From Desulfurococcales archaeon (GTDB lineage: Archaea > Thermoproteota > Thermoprotei_A > Sulfolobales > Acidilobaceae): 21,064 nt of DNA. Under the pieces are notes generated by a model, which was not told the DNA's origin, searched no databases, and worked only from the letters and a program-made list of their open reading frames with translations. Location: positions 1 through 21,064 of the forward strand of contig WAOU01000097.1 in NCBI GenBank assembly GCA_015521095.1, written 5' to 3'. Both the position numbers and the translations under genes were made by a program. Below, one piece after another: positions 1-7,106 of the stretch (positions are counted from its first letter, which is position 1; each line of letters starts with the position of its first letter).

Positions 1-1067
1 ACCTTGCCCTCATATACCGGCTTATAGGCTATAACGCCTTGGCTCTGCTCTATCATCTTCAAGTCCCGTGGAGGAATCTGTGCTTTTATCCTGCTAGCAA
101 GATACTCGGCATATTCTTTATTCAGCTTGAGGCTCGTGAGCTTGCCGAGAATATCCTCCTCTATATCGAGCGGATAATTGAACGATGCGTATCCCGGAGT
201 ATCGTAGTGCGGCCACCTGTTATCTTGATCCACGACTTTCGATAATGGAACATCATTTCCAGGAATTAGCTCGTCTATGGCCGTAGGCTCGTATAGTATA
301 AGGTTTTTGCATGATCGTAGAAGCTTTGTCTTCAAGTTCTCTATTTCTCTGACAAGCCAGTGCTCCCTTAGTGGTATTCCCTGCTCGGATGCCTCCCTTC
401 TGGGGATCGTGATGTGATGGCTTAGGTAGAAGGTCTTCATAGGAGCATCGTCAAATAGGAGTCTTGATAGCCTTTGGACGTTTAACCTCCTATGCTTTAG
501 GGCTAGTACGATGACTTGGGACTTGAATAGTCTTCCCAGGACCTGTGCATGGAAGGTTGTAAGCGCTCTCCAAGTGAGGTAGTCGTTTGGATCAAGTATG
601 TCGCTGAGAGGAGGAGTCTTCTTCTCCTCTACTCTCCGGGCAATCCTGTCGAGTCCATGGTAATAGTCGTCTACAGCGACTACGATAGCTCGAGGACGCC
701 ATAAGCGTAGTATTCTTTCTAGGCCGGGGTTGGGTATGAGGTGGTGGCTTCTATAATAGTAGCTGTGGGCTACTAGCGCTATTACATCTGCATTAATGCT
801 TTTCGCGTCTTCTACGAGGTGTTCTGCAGCCTCGAAAAACTTCGAGAACTGATCCTGTCTGGGCTGGAGAGCATTAACTAAAACCCCAATGATTCCTCCA
901 ATTCCACCGCTTACTTCTTCTAGGTAATTTTCATATTTGAGGACTCGGACTTTTGACTTGGACGAGGAGGCCATGTAGTCGGCTAAGTGTTCAAGTTCTA
1001 CTCCTGATGGCCCTGTTAATACTATTAGTTTCTTGCCGTCTATTACAGAGTCGTGGCTGGGGGACAT
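1..1067 (-). CDS. Unrecognised protein with P-loop-like N-terminus (3' end cut by window edge)
   Basis: An open frame runs without a stop from an ATG at 1067 to the window edge, giving 355 residues plus a partial codon. A second in-frame ATG lies eight codons upstream at 1091, just after a TAG. Residues 13-22 (KLIVLTGPSG) look like the first strand and glycine loop of a P-loop kinase, but the next residues are VELE, so the Walker A Lys-Ser/Thr is missing. Later come SINADVIALVAHSYYYRSHH and AIVVAVDDYYHGLDRIARR, which resemble a core strand with a catalytic aspartate and an arginine-rich lid. The rest is mixed alpha/beta, soluble, with no signal peptide. A degenerate nucleotide-kinase or NTPase fold is inferred; no family is recognised. 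It lies last in a minus-strand block with the ORFs at 991-1296 and 1435-2613, so the three may be co-transcribed. Confidence 0.6.
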   Translation of the reverse strand, partial: MSPSHDSVIDGKKLIVLTGPSGVELEHLADYMASSSKSKVRVLKYENYLEEVSGGIGGIIGVLVNALQPRQDQFSKFFEAAEHLVEDAKSINADVIALVAHSYYYRSHHLIPNPGLERILRLWRPRAIVVAVDDYYHGLDRIARRVEEKKTPPLSDILDPNDYLTWRALTTFHAQVLGRLFKSQVIVLALKHRRLNVQRLSRLLFDDAPMKTFYLSHHITIPRREASEQGIPLREHWLVREIENLKTKLLRSCKNLILYEPTAIDELIPGNDVPLSKVVDQDNRWPHYDTPGYASFNYPLDIEEDILGKLTSLKLNKEYAEYLASRIKAQIPPRDLKMIEQSQGVIAYKPVYEGK

Positions 1068-1296
1068 TACGTGCACCCAGGGTTCTAACATAGTCGAGCC
1101 ATTGTTCTATGATAATAAGGGCGTTTTCACCATAATAAGGTATTACTCCGAGATACACCTCCAACGCGCATTCATCATCCCTGGACAACCCAACCCGGTC
1201 CAATACGCCAAAACTATACAGTACCTTTATGATCGAAGCCCAGCTCTGATCCCTAGCAAGTCGTTCTCCAAGCACAATCCTCATAATCGGCTGCAA
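991..1296 (-). CDS. Small possible protein overlapping the P-loop-like gene
   Basis: This frame opens at a TTG at 1296, preceded by GGGGAT, and ends at a TGA inside the next gene. An in-frame TAA lies ten codons upstream of the TTG, so the gene cannot extend far. The first ~75 residues read like real protein: MQPIMRIVLGERLARDQ, then IIKVLYSFGVLDRV and ENALIIIEQWLDYVRTLGA, mostly helical. The last ~25 residues, which overlap the start of the downstream gene by 77-101 bases, are basic and low in hydrophobics and look like out-of-frame reading. It may be a genuine small gene with a long overlap, or the N-terminal domain of the downstream protein split by a frameshift. A 128-codon frame also exists on the plus strand here and is judged a shadow. 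Confidence 0.35.
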   Translation of the reverse strand: MQPIMRIVLGERLARDQSWASIIKVLYSFGVLDRVGLSRDDECALEVYLGVIPYYGENALIIIEQWLDYVRTLGARNVPQPRLCNRRQETNSINRAIRSRT

Positions 1297-1434
1297 TGCC
1301 CGATCCCCAACAATACAATATGTGGGTTAGGAAGGATGGAGAGGGGAAGGCATGGTCATAACAAAGTATTACCCTCGGCTCATATGTGGCGAATATGGAG
1401 AAAACAGTTCAGTGGTTAGAGTAGAATCTTAGGG

Positions 1435-2541
1435 TTATAGGATGAATCCTGTTCCCTTCTCCAAGGGATCAAGGAATATCTTGAACCCCGGGAACAGAGG
1501 TTCCTTACCTAGACACTCCACACTGCACGGGACAGCGAGACTTACCTTGTCTCCCTCGAGGCTTAGCGCGTCATTGAAGAATTCTAGGAGGCCGGGTGCT
1601 CCTCCCTCTGGCTTGTCTAATCCGAACTTATCCAGGATCTTTGACATCTTCTTATAGAGCTTCCTGATGGTTCCGATACTGTATACGTTTATGGGGGTCT
1701 CTTCCTTGTGCTTGCTTAGGAAGAGGAGGCTTGAGAGTATTAGCCCGTAGCTATACTCCGTAATATAAGTGTATAGGGGGATCAGTGTGAGAGTCCTCTC
1801 CCGTGTCTCCCTGTTCCACTCTATGAACGCGATATGGGGCATGGGGCGTTCGGAGGCATAGCCTGGATCTGGGTGCAGGGAGTTTACCATAATTGTGTTA
1901 TAGGTGAGGCTGTCCTCTTGGAAACCTACAATACCCATAGTAGCGGTAACTACCGTTAACTCGGGCTGTAATGTCTTGTCGATAAATTCAGGGGCGGAGA
2001 CTTTCTCTTGCTCCTCGCCCGTGACCTGGGCGTGGACGAGTCCTATGCTTAATGTCTCGTTTCTTCCAAGTGGCGAGATCGTGTTGTTGGTATTGCACAT
2101 CTCTAAGCCTTCTCTACCGTGTCGAATCATTAGCTTCTGCATAGAGAGATAAAAAATACTGTTCTTATCCAAGAATTCGTAACTGGGATAACTGCATTCT
2201 TCGACACGTAAAACCTCGGTATAATAGTTGAGGTTTCTGTGATAGTATCTAGGCCCGTACTCGATGCTGTAGAGACCGTCAACAAGGCCTCTCAGAGACA
2301 GGGACGATAGGATCAATCCATCGCTATAGACATGGAATAGTCTTGATAGGAATCCTTCCTCGGACAAGTCCAAAACAGTATTCAACCCTCCAGGGAAGTA
2401 CCTGAAGGGCCGGCCACACGCCCTGTGTCTTCTAAGCTGTTCGAGCTCTCCACGTCTAAAATAGGGACACGGAGTCGTGTACCTTCTCAGGCTCTTCTCC
2501 TGCACCGCCATCTCTACTACACCCATTCCATCATCGCGCAT
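1435..2541 (-). CDS. Unrecognised crenarchaeal protein, about 370 residues
   Basis: The long minus-strand frame opens at a TTG at 2613, but the first ~24 residues are Arg/Ser-rich and look untranslated. ATG codons at 2541, 2526 and 2511 are better starts; 2541 is used here. The protein is soluble with no signal peptide or membrane segment. It has scattered cysteines: CPYF followed by HRACG near the N-terminus, ECSYPS and MCNTN in the middle, and PCSVEC near the C-terminus. The N-terminal Cys/His spacing could bind metal, but this is only a guess. Repeated short motifs GLILSSL appear twice (LILSSLSLRGL near the N-terminus, LILSSLLFLSKH in the last third), hinting at an internal duplication. 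No family is recognised. It precedes the two left-end genes on the same strand with a 138-base gap. Confidence 0.65.
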   Translation of the reverse strand: MRDDGMGVVEMAVQEKSLRRYTTPCPYFRRGELEQLRRHRACGRPFRYFPGGLNTVLDLSEEGFLSRLFHVYSDGLILSSLSLRGLVDGLYSIEYGPRYYHRNLNYYTEVLRVEECSYPSYEFLDKNSIFYLSMQKLMIRHGREGLEMCNTNNTISPLGRNETLSIGLVHAQVTGEEQEKVSAPEFIDKTLQPELTVVTATMGIVGFQEDSLTYNTIMVNSLHPDPGYASERPMPHIAFIEWNRETRERTLTLIPLYTYITEYSYGLILSSLLFLSKHKEETPINVYSIGTIRKLYKKMSKILDKFGLDKPEGGAPGLLEFFNDALSLEGDKVSLAVPCSVECLGKEPLFPGFKIFLDPLEKGTGFIL

Positions 2542-2661
2542 TATACTCTTGGGCGCAAGGACGATACGATCCCCACGAGCTACTCCTGAGGGGGATCTAC
2601 GGCGTCTACCCAAGTATAGTTATCGAGCACTATAGTAGCCTATTGCATATGCCCTTAGACC

Positions 2662-2702
2662 GAGGGCTCCAGGCACCACATAGTATCCTGCCAGGAGCCC
2701 TC
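2662..2702. promoter_or_regulatory. Strong intergenic hairpin between divergent genes
   Basis: Arms 2662-2675 and 2689-2702 pair in 13 of 14 positions with one A-A mismatch, around a 13-base loop. The inner core AGGGCTCC/GGAGCCCT is perfect. A second copy of GCCCT at 2651-2655 could pair with AGGGC of the left arm, giving a competing hairpin. The structure sits between the gene ending at 1435 and beta-RFAP synthase. It could be the folded leader of the minus-strand gene, a small RNA or a double-strand DNA-binding site. No RNA family is recognised. Confidence 0.5.
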
Positions 2703-2724
2703 CGGATCCAGGCGCACTACGCGT

Positions 2725-2740
2725 TTACATATCAATGTAA
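2725..2740. promoter_or_regulatory. Short palindrome upstream of the beta-RFAP promoter
   Basis: TTACAT and ATGTAA form a perfect 6-base inverted repeat with a 4-base spacer (ATCA). It lies about 13 bases upstream of the putative TATA element of the plus-strand operon. The size and position would suit a dimeric winged-helix regulator, but short AT-rich palindromes also arise by chance. Confidence 0.3.
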
Positions 2741-2751
2741 TAGCAGATCAT

Positions 2752-2764
2752 AATTAAAAAATAA
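2752..2764 (+). promoter_or_regulatory. TATA element for the beta-RFAP synthase operon
   Basis: The run AATTAAAAAATAA lies about 40 bases before the ATG at 2800, predicting transcription from about 2784 and a leader of some 15 bases. The leader would carry GGTG at 2786-2789 as ribosome site. Confidence 0.5.
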
Positions 2765-2799
2765 TCATCAAGAGCATAACCTAACGGTGCACAGTAGGA

Positions 2800-3762
2800 A
2801 TGGCAACAAGAGTAATGATAGAAGCACCCTCTCACGTACATGTCGGAAACCCGGATCTAGACGGTTCCTATGGAAGGCTATACGGTACACTAGGATTCGC
2901 GCTGAAGGAGCCCAGACTGGTACTAGAAGGTCTGGCTGGAGAGGACGGGTGTGATTGTAGGAGGACGGACGCTATAGCACTCTATGAAAAGCTCTCAGAC
3001 GTTTATGGATGTAGTATTGGTGTAAGAGTCCACAGAGAGATCCCGGCCCACGTAGGTCTAGGATCAACTACAGCCCTTTACTTAGCTATCGCCCAGGCAT
3101 TCGACATTATCTGCGGTGGGGCTAAATCAAACGTACTAGACCTCGCCAGATTGACTGGAAGAGGAACGGTAACCGCGCTGGGAGTCTACTCCTATATGCA
3201 TGGAGGCCTAATATACGATGGAGGCTACAGGATAAACAAAAGGGATATACCTCCACTCGTATACAGAGCCCATGTCCCGGAAAGATACAAGTTTATAGTA
3301 GCTGTTCCTTCAAGACACATCGACAGGATAAGAAAACTAAAACAGCAGGAAGACGAGATCCTAGAATCCCTCCCACGAATGAAGCCAGAGTTCGCGGATA
3401 AGGCGAGCAGGATCATACTCATGGGCATCCTACCCTACGTAGCTGAGGGCGATTGGGAAACTGCAGGAAAACATATAACTTTGTTTAATAGGCTCCTCGG
3501 AGAATACTGGTCCGGACACCAGGAAGGAGTATACTGTTGTAGTGATGTCGAGAGAATAATAAGATTCCAGCTCGGCAAAGAAGCCCTCCTCGCGGGTCAG
3601 AGCAGCTGGGGTCCTGCAACCTACGCTATGTTCGACACTCATAAGGTAGACATAGCTAGAATACTTGAGGAAACTAGGAAGCTACTAGACAATATGGGTG
3701 GAGGATATCTCTGGGTTACCCCAGTAGATAACAGAGGAGCCAGAATACGCATATGGAGCTAG
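2800..3762 (+). CDS. mptG: Beta-ribofuranosylaminobenzene 5'-phosphate (beta-RFAP) synthase family protein
   Basis: It belongs to the GHMP-kinase-fold family that joins PRPP and 4-hydroxybenzoate or p-aminobenzoate, the first arene-ribose step of methanopterin-type cofactor synthesis. It acts in the cytosol. The 320-residue length is normal for the family. Residues 9-33 (APSHVHVGNPDLDGSYGRLYG and onward) match the family N-terminus. Residues 81-101 (IPAHVGLGSTTALYLAIAQA) are the glycine-rich GHMP motif. A late SSWGPATYAMF motif matches the C-terminal GHMP segment. Non-methanogenic crenarchaea use modified folates of this kind, so a role in C1 carrier synthesis is likely. The next gene follows after 26 bases on the same strand and is probably co-transcribed. 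Family assignment is firm; the exact substrate is inferred. Confidence 0.85.
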   Translation: MATRVMIEAPSHVHVGNPDLDGSYGRLYGTLGFALKEPRLVLEGLAGEDGCDCRRTDAIALYEKLSDVYGCSIGVRVHREIPAHVGLGSTTALYLAIAQAFDIICGGAKSNVLDLARLTGRGTVTALGVYSYMHGGLIYDGGYRINKRDIPPLVYRAHVPERYKFIVAVPSRHIDRIRKLKQQEDEILESLPRMKPEFADKASRIILMGILPYVAEGDWETAGKHITLFNRLLGEYWSGHQEGVYCCSDVERIIRFQLGKEALLAGQSSWGPATYAMFDTHKVDIARILEETRKLLDNMGGGYLWVTPVDNRGARIRIWS

Positions 3763-3788
3763 CTTCTCTTAGGGGGTGGATACCCGGT

Positions 3789-4940
3789 ATGATGGTGGCA
3801 GGAATCGATCCAGGCACAAGAACCATGGATCTCATAGTAATGGACGATGAGAAGAACCGTATCGTGTATGGAGAAGCTATTGATAGGGACATGATAACGA
3901 GGGATCCATCAATCCCCATCAAAAGGCTAAGGGATCTACGCCGAGAATACAATATCCAATCAATCACCGCGCCAAGCGGTTATGGAATCCCCCTAAAATC
4001 AGTACAAGAAGCATCAATAGAAGAAATACTGGAGGCAACATTCATACACCGCGAAGACTGTATCCGACGCCTAAAAATAGTTGGTCTCCGTAGACTAATG
4101 ATGCTATTCAGGAACTCCAATCTACCTGCATGGTTCTCGCCTGGAGTCATACATCTCCCGACAGTTCCCAGATACAGGAAAATCAATAGGATAGACCTAG
4201 GCACTGCAGACAAAATTTACACGGTAGCAGCTGCAATGGTAAACGCCCGCCAAAGATACAAGCTTAGACCAGGCGATATAAGCATGCTAGTAGTCGAATC
4301 AGGTCAAGCATACAACGCTGCAATACTAGTGGAGAACGGAGAGATCGTCGATGGCATAGGAGGAACAATGGCATGGTGGGGCCTCATGGGGGGAGGATTC
4401 ATAGACTCAGAAACATGTTATGCCCTCTCATATACAGTCCCAGGCTTCAGTAAGATCCTCCTATTCCAAGGAGGCGTCTCTACATTCTCAGGCTATATCT
4501 CCTATGATGAAATAGAAAAAGACTTGGAGAGAAACGAGATTCGAGCAGTAGAAGCACTCAAAGTAATAACCGAGTCAATAACTAAGACTATAGCCCCGCT
4601 TATAGCAGTATCAAGTACAAAACCAATATTGTATCTTAGCGGTCGGCTCTACAGACATCCCAGAATTCAGCAATCAGTCTACACGTCGATAAAAAACAAT
4701 GATTCCCTCAGAACAAAGATAAGAGATATCGTATTCCTCGAATCTACGGATACAAAGATAAAGGCAGCGGCTATGGGAGCAGCATACATAGCTAGTGGAG
4801 TAGCCGGAGGAAAGTACTCTTGGATTATTGACACCCTAAAACTGGACAAATCACAAGGTAGCATATTTGACTATATAGAACCCAAGGAATACGCTCTAAA
4901 AATAAAGGATACGTTTACCAGAGCCTCAGAAGACTGCTAG
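3789..4940 (+). CDS. DUF1464 family ASKHA-fold kinase (predicted butyrate kinase-like)
   Basis: It belongs to the archaeal DUF1464 group, often annotated as predicted butyrate kinase and related to acetate and sugar kinases. Residues 5-15 (GIDPGTRTMDL) are the first phosphate-binding loop. A second beta-hairpin (VESGQAYNAAILVENGEIVD) and a GIGGTMAW segment form the middle. PILYLSGRLYRHP near residue 290 is the adenosine-motif region. The ATG at 3789 is chosen because GGGGTGG lies about 11 bases upstream and the protein then starts right before the kinase loop; an ATG at 3753 would overlap the upstream gene by 10 bases. It follows beta-RFAP synthase by 26 bases, which ties it to that pathway or to its regulation. 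Its 3' end overlaps the convergent radical SAM gene by four bases (CTAG). Substrate unknown. Confidence 0.8.
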   Translation: MMVAGIDPGTRTMDLIVMDDEKNRIVYGEAIDRDMITRDPSIPIKRLRDLRREYNIQSITAPSGYGIPLKSVQEASIEEILEATFIHREDCIRRLKIVGLRRLMMLFRNSNLPAWFSPGVIHLPTVPRYRKINRIDLGTADKIYTVAAAMVNARQRYKLRPGDISMLVVESGQAYNAAILVENGEIVDGIGGTMAWWGLMGGGFIDSETCYALSYTVPGFSKILLFQGGVSTFSGYISYDEIEKDLERNEIRAVEALKVITESITKTIAPLIAVSSTKPILYLSGRLYRHPRIQQSVYTSIKNNDSLRTKIRDIVFLESTDTKIKAAAMGAAYIASGVAGGKYSWIIDTLKLDKSQGSIFDYIEPKEYALKIKDTFTRASEDC

Positions 4941-6064
4941 GCGAGGATAAGATCTAAACGTGATACCTCACGTAGCCAGAATAATCTTATTTCATCTTTC
5001 TTGGTAGGTTTTCCAGTTCTCTGGAGTCTGATTGCATTTCGTGATACGTCCACGACCCTATAATTATCGAGTTCTAGAATCGATAGAGCATCCTTAACTT
5101 CCATAATAGACGGATAACTAGGACGCCCGCAGGGACCGAGTCTACACTTATAACATGCCGATCTATGGGAATACACATTTGCCGAACATGCTGAGGGCAA
5201 GACCAGGAATCCCTTATTCGAGGCAATATGTTCTAGCATTTTCTTTATATGAGAGCCTGAGATGTATTGTTGCTTCTTAATATCTAGTCTTCTAGGGAGT
5301 AATTTAGGAGGGATCTCTACACCGACTAATTTAAGTCTCTTAACGATTCCAGAGGTGACTCTTAGTGTTCCGAGGACAAGAGTCCTTATACCAGCATTAG
5401 AGGCTAAATCGAGAATATTCTCGAATTCCTTGTCAGTAACGCTGGGTATAATGGGCCTTATGAATAATGTAGGGATAATGTTTGTTCCCTTAAGATAACT
5501 AGCAGACTCTATTCTCATTATTGGATCAGGTGCCCCGGGTTCTAATCTCCTAGCCTTCTCACTTATTCCAGTTATGCTGGTTAATAGGCTAAGGTTTGGA
5601 TCAGTATTAATGAGTTTTTTGACTAAATCACTGGTTAACAATGACTTTGTAGAGACTTGGCTGGGAAGTAACAGATATCTATATATTGTTCTCATGTAGT
5701 CTATGGCTTTGTCTTTTGTTTCTTCGAGAAATGGTTCTGTAACACTTCCATATGCGGCAAAGGTATACCTAGGAACAACGTAGGGGTTAAGAGCTAGAGC
5801 ATAAGCCATCTGAAGCGAGTTGAGTGGATATGGTTTAGGCTTTCCTGTAAAGCCCATGTCCCATATATAGCAGTATACACAGCCATAGCTACAGCCTATA
5901 CCTGTGTGGATCGTTATTCCGCAATGCCTAGGTTTTCTCCTGGCATGATGGTCTCGTCTAGCAACTTTCCTTTCTTTGGGATCGAGCAGTGACTCCAATT
6001 TTACAATTGCTCTCTCTTTTAGTTTTCTGGCATGCTCTAGTCTCTGTGAGAGGCTCTCCGTCAT
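4937..6064 (-). CDS. Radical SAM protein of the SplB-like (COG1533) group
   Basis: This 375-residue protein carries the radical SAM cluster motif C58-x3-C62-x2-C65 (GCSYGCVYCY), which binds a 4Fe-4S cluster and S-adenosylmethionine. AAYGSVTEPF follows about 40 residues later, as in spore-photoproduct-lyase-like proteins, then a TIM-barrel pattern (STKSLLTSD, IPTLFIRPIIPS). Near residues 293-316 there is a second cluster of cysteines, C-x10-C-x2-C-x4-C (SACSANVYSHRSACYKC, then RLGPCG), which may hold an auxiliary cluster. Family members are often called DNA repair photolyase, but substrates of the archaeal ones are not known. The ATG lies three bases after the stop of the TrkA-C gene, so the two form an operon. 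The stop overlaps that of the convergent DUF1464 gene. Confidence 0.8.
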   Translation of the reverse strand: MTESLSQRLEHARKLKERAIVKLESLLDPKERKVARRDHHARRKPRHCGITIHTGIGCSYGCVYCYIWDMGFTGKPKPYPLNSLQMAYALALNPYVVPRYTFAAYGSVTEPFLEETKDKAIDYMRTIYRYLLLPSQVSTKSLLTSDLVKKLINTDPNLSLLTSITGISEKARRLEPGAPDPIMRIESASYLKGTNIIPTLFIRPIIPSVTDKEFENILDLASNAGIRTLVLGTLRVTSGIVKRLKLVGVEIPPKLLPRRLDIKKQQYISGSHIKKMLEHIASNKGFLVLPSACSANVYSHRSACYKCRLGPCGRPSYPSIMEVKDALSILELDNYRVVDVSRNAIRLQRTGKPTKKDEIRLFWLREVSRLDLILA

Positions 6065-6067
6065 ATC

Positions 6068-6826
6068 CTAAGTCTCCTCCTGTTGTTTTCTTACATGTTG
6101 CCGCCACACCATTTCAGCATGTTCGAGATCACCTAATGGGCCAGCAATTCTCTTGGCTAGACTGGCAATCACCTCCTCCGGTCCATAAACGATAAGCTCG
6201 TCTCCAGGTAGGATCTTGGTTTCAGGCCCAGGAGCCCCTATATAGACTAGCTTACCATTCTTCCTTCTATAAATCCCTAGAACTACTACACCCTCGTCCC
6301 TGAGCCTCGTTTCTCGCAGTGTCTTACCTGCCAGCCAGCTTTCATCCGACACTTTAAAAGAGGAAACCATATAGCCGTGTCCTATTCCTAGCAATGCCTC
6401 ATAATCGACTACGCGGATAGAGGTGAACTTGTCCAACATATAGTCTATAATACGGCCCATTATCCTATCTATAGTCTTACTAGAGGCAAAGATGTATAAT
6501 ATCAGTAGGCCCGCGGCAAGGATCCCTAGCCTATATATAGCCTCGCCACGAGGCTGGCCAATAAATGTAAGAACAAGAGTAGCAATAGCGCTAGTAAGAC
6601 CAGCACTTCCAAATAGAATTAGCAGTCTTATAATTCTTCTTCTTATTGGATGGGAAACGACATATTCGCTCTCGCTAGTAGTAAATCCAGTTCCGGAAAA
6701 CGCGCTTTGAGCCTGAAAGCTTGCTACTTCCTTCGAGAGACCAGTCCTTACTAGAGCTGCTGTTGCAACCTTGTTAACTATAATACTGAACAATATAATG
6801 AGGAGGAGAGTTATGAGTGCCTCCAT
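6068..6826 (-). CDS. Membrane protein with TrkA-C (RCK_C) ligand-binding domain
   Basis: About 250 residues. Three hydrophobic segments occupy the N-terminal half, near residues 4-25, 67-90 and 97-116. Between the first two is a conserved-looking polar stretch, SFQAQSAFSGTGFTTSESEY, known from a family of TrkA-C membrane proteins in bacteria and archaea. The C-terminal part, about residues 145-235, is a TrkA-C domain (EGVVVLGIYRR, KILPGDELIVYGP) that in potassium transport systems binds nucleotides or ions. It probably gates or senses potassium or a small solute; it has no complete pore of its own. ATG at 6826 follows GGAGGTAG; a GTG at 6829 is the alternative. It lies first in an operon with the radical SAM gene. 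Confidence 0.8.
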   Translation of the reverse strand: MEALITLLLIILFSIIVNKVATAALVRTGLSKEVASFQAQSAFSGTGFTTSESEYVVSHPIRRRIIRLLILFGSAGLTSAIATLVLTFIGQPRGEAIYRLGILAAGLLILYIFASSKTIDRIMGRIIDYMLDKFTSIRVVDYEALLGIGHGYMVSSFKVSDESWLAGKTLRETRLRDEGVVVLGIYRRKNGKLVYIGAPGPETKILPGDELIVYGPEEVIASLAKRIAGPLGDLEHAEMVWRQHVRKQQEET

Positions 6827-6829
6827 CAC

Positions 6830-7106
6830 TGGCTACCTCCTAGTTCTACTAGACTCGGTTAAGTCTCAGTATCCAGTTATGCCACTCTCAATGATTATTC
6901 ACCATGAAGAGAGTTATCAAAGACGAAATAATACAGTTAATGTCTTTTTACATTAATTATGCAATAATTAAATCCAGCAATTCGGTCAGTTAATAGCCTT
7001 ATCCCGAGAGGTCTTTATTATTCAAATAGACATAATAATGTTTGGATTTAATCAATAATTAGAATTTTATATTATTTTCTATACGTAATGTTATACAGGG
7101 GGTAAT
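6830..7106. other. AT-rich intergenic region between divergent genes
   Basis: This 277-base stretch separates the TrkA-C gene from the ornithine cyclodeaminase family gene. It has no convincing ORF or RNA. It holds a 9-base inverted pair ATTAAATCC/GGATTTAAT about 75 bases apart and a small ATTATT/AATAAT pair around 7020-7040. These may simply reflect its AT content. Confidence 0.5.
7065..7074 (+). promoter_or_regulatory. TATA element and G-rich ribosome site for the cyclodeaminase family gene
   Basis: TTTTATATTA lies about 40 bases before the TTG start, predicting transcription near 7095. GGGGGT at 7098-7103 then lies directly before TTG at 7107, which supports that start. Confidence 0.55.

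Noticed and set aside
1033..1419. 128-codon open frame on the plus strand
   Set aside because: It lies opposite the minus-strand coding frames, has an irregular composition and no promoter or ribosome site.
6960..7060. ATTAAATCC/GGATTTAAT inverted pair in the 6830-7106 gap
   Set aside because: The arms are 75 bases apart in very AT-rich DNA; chance is a sufficient explanation.
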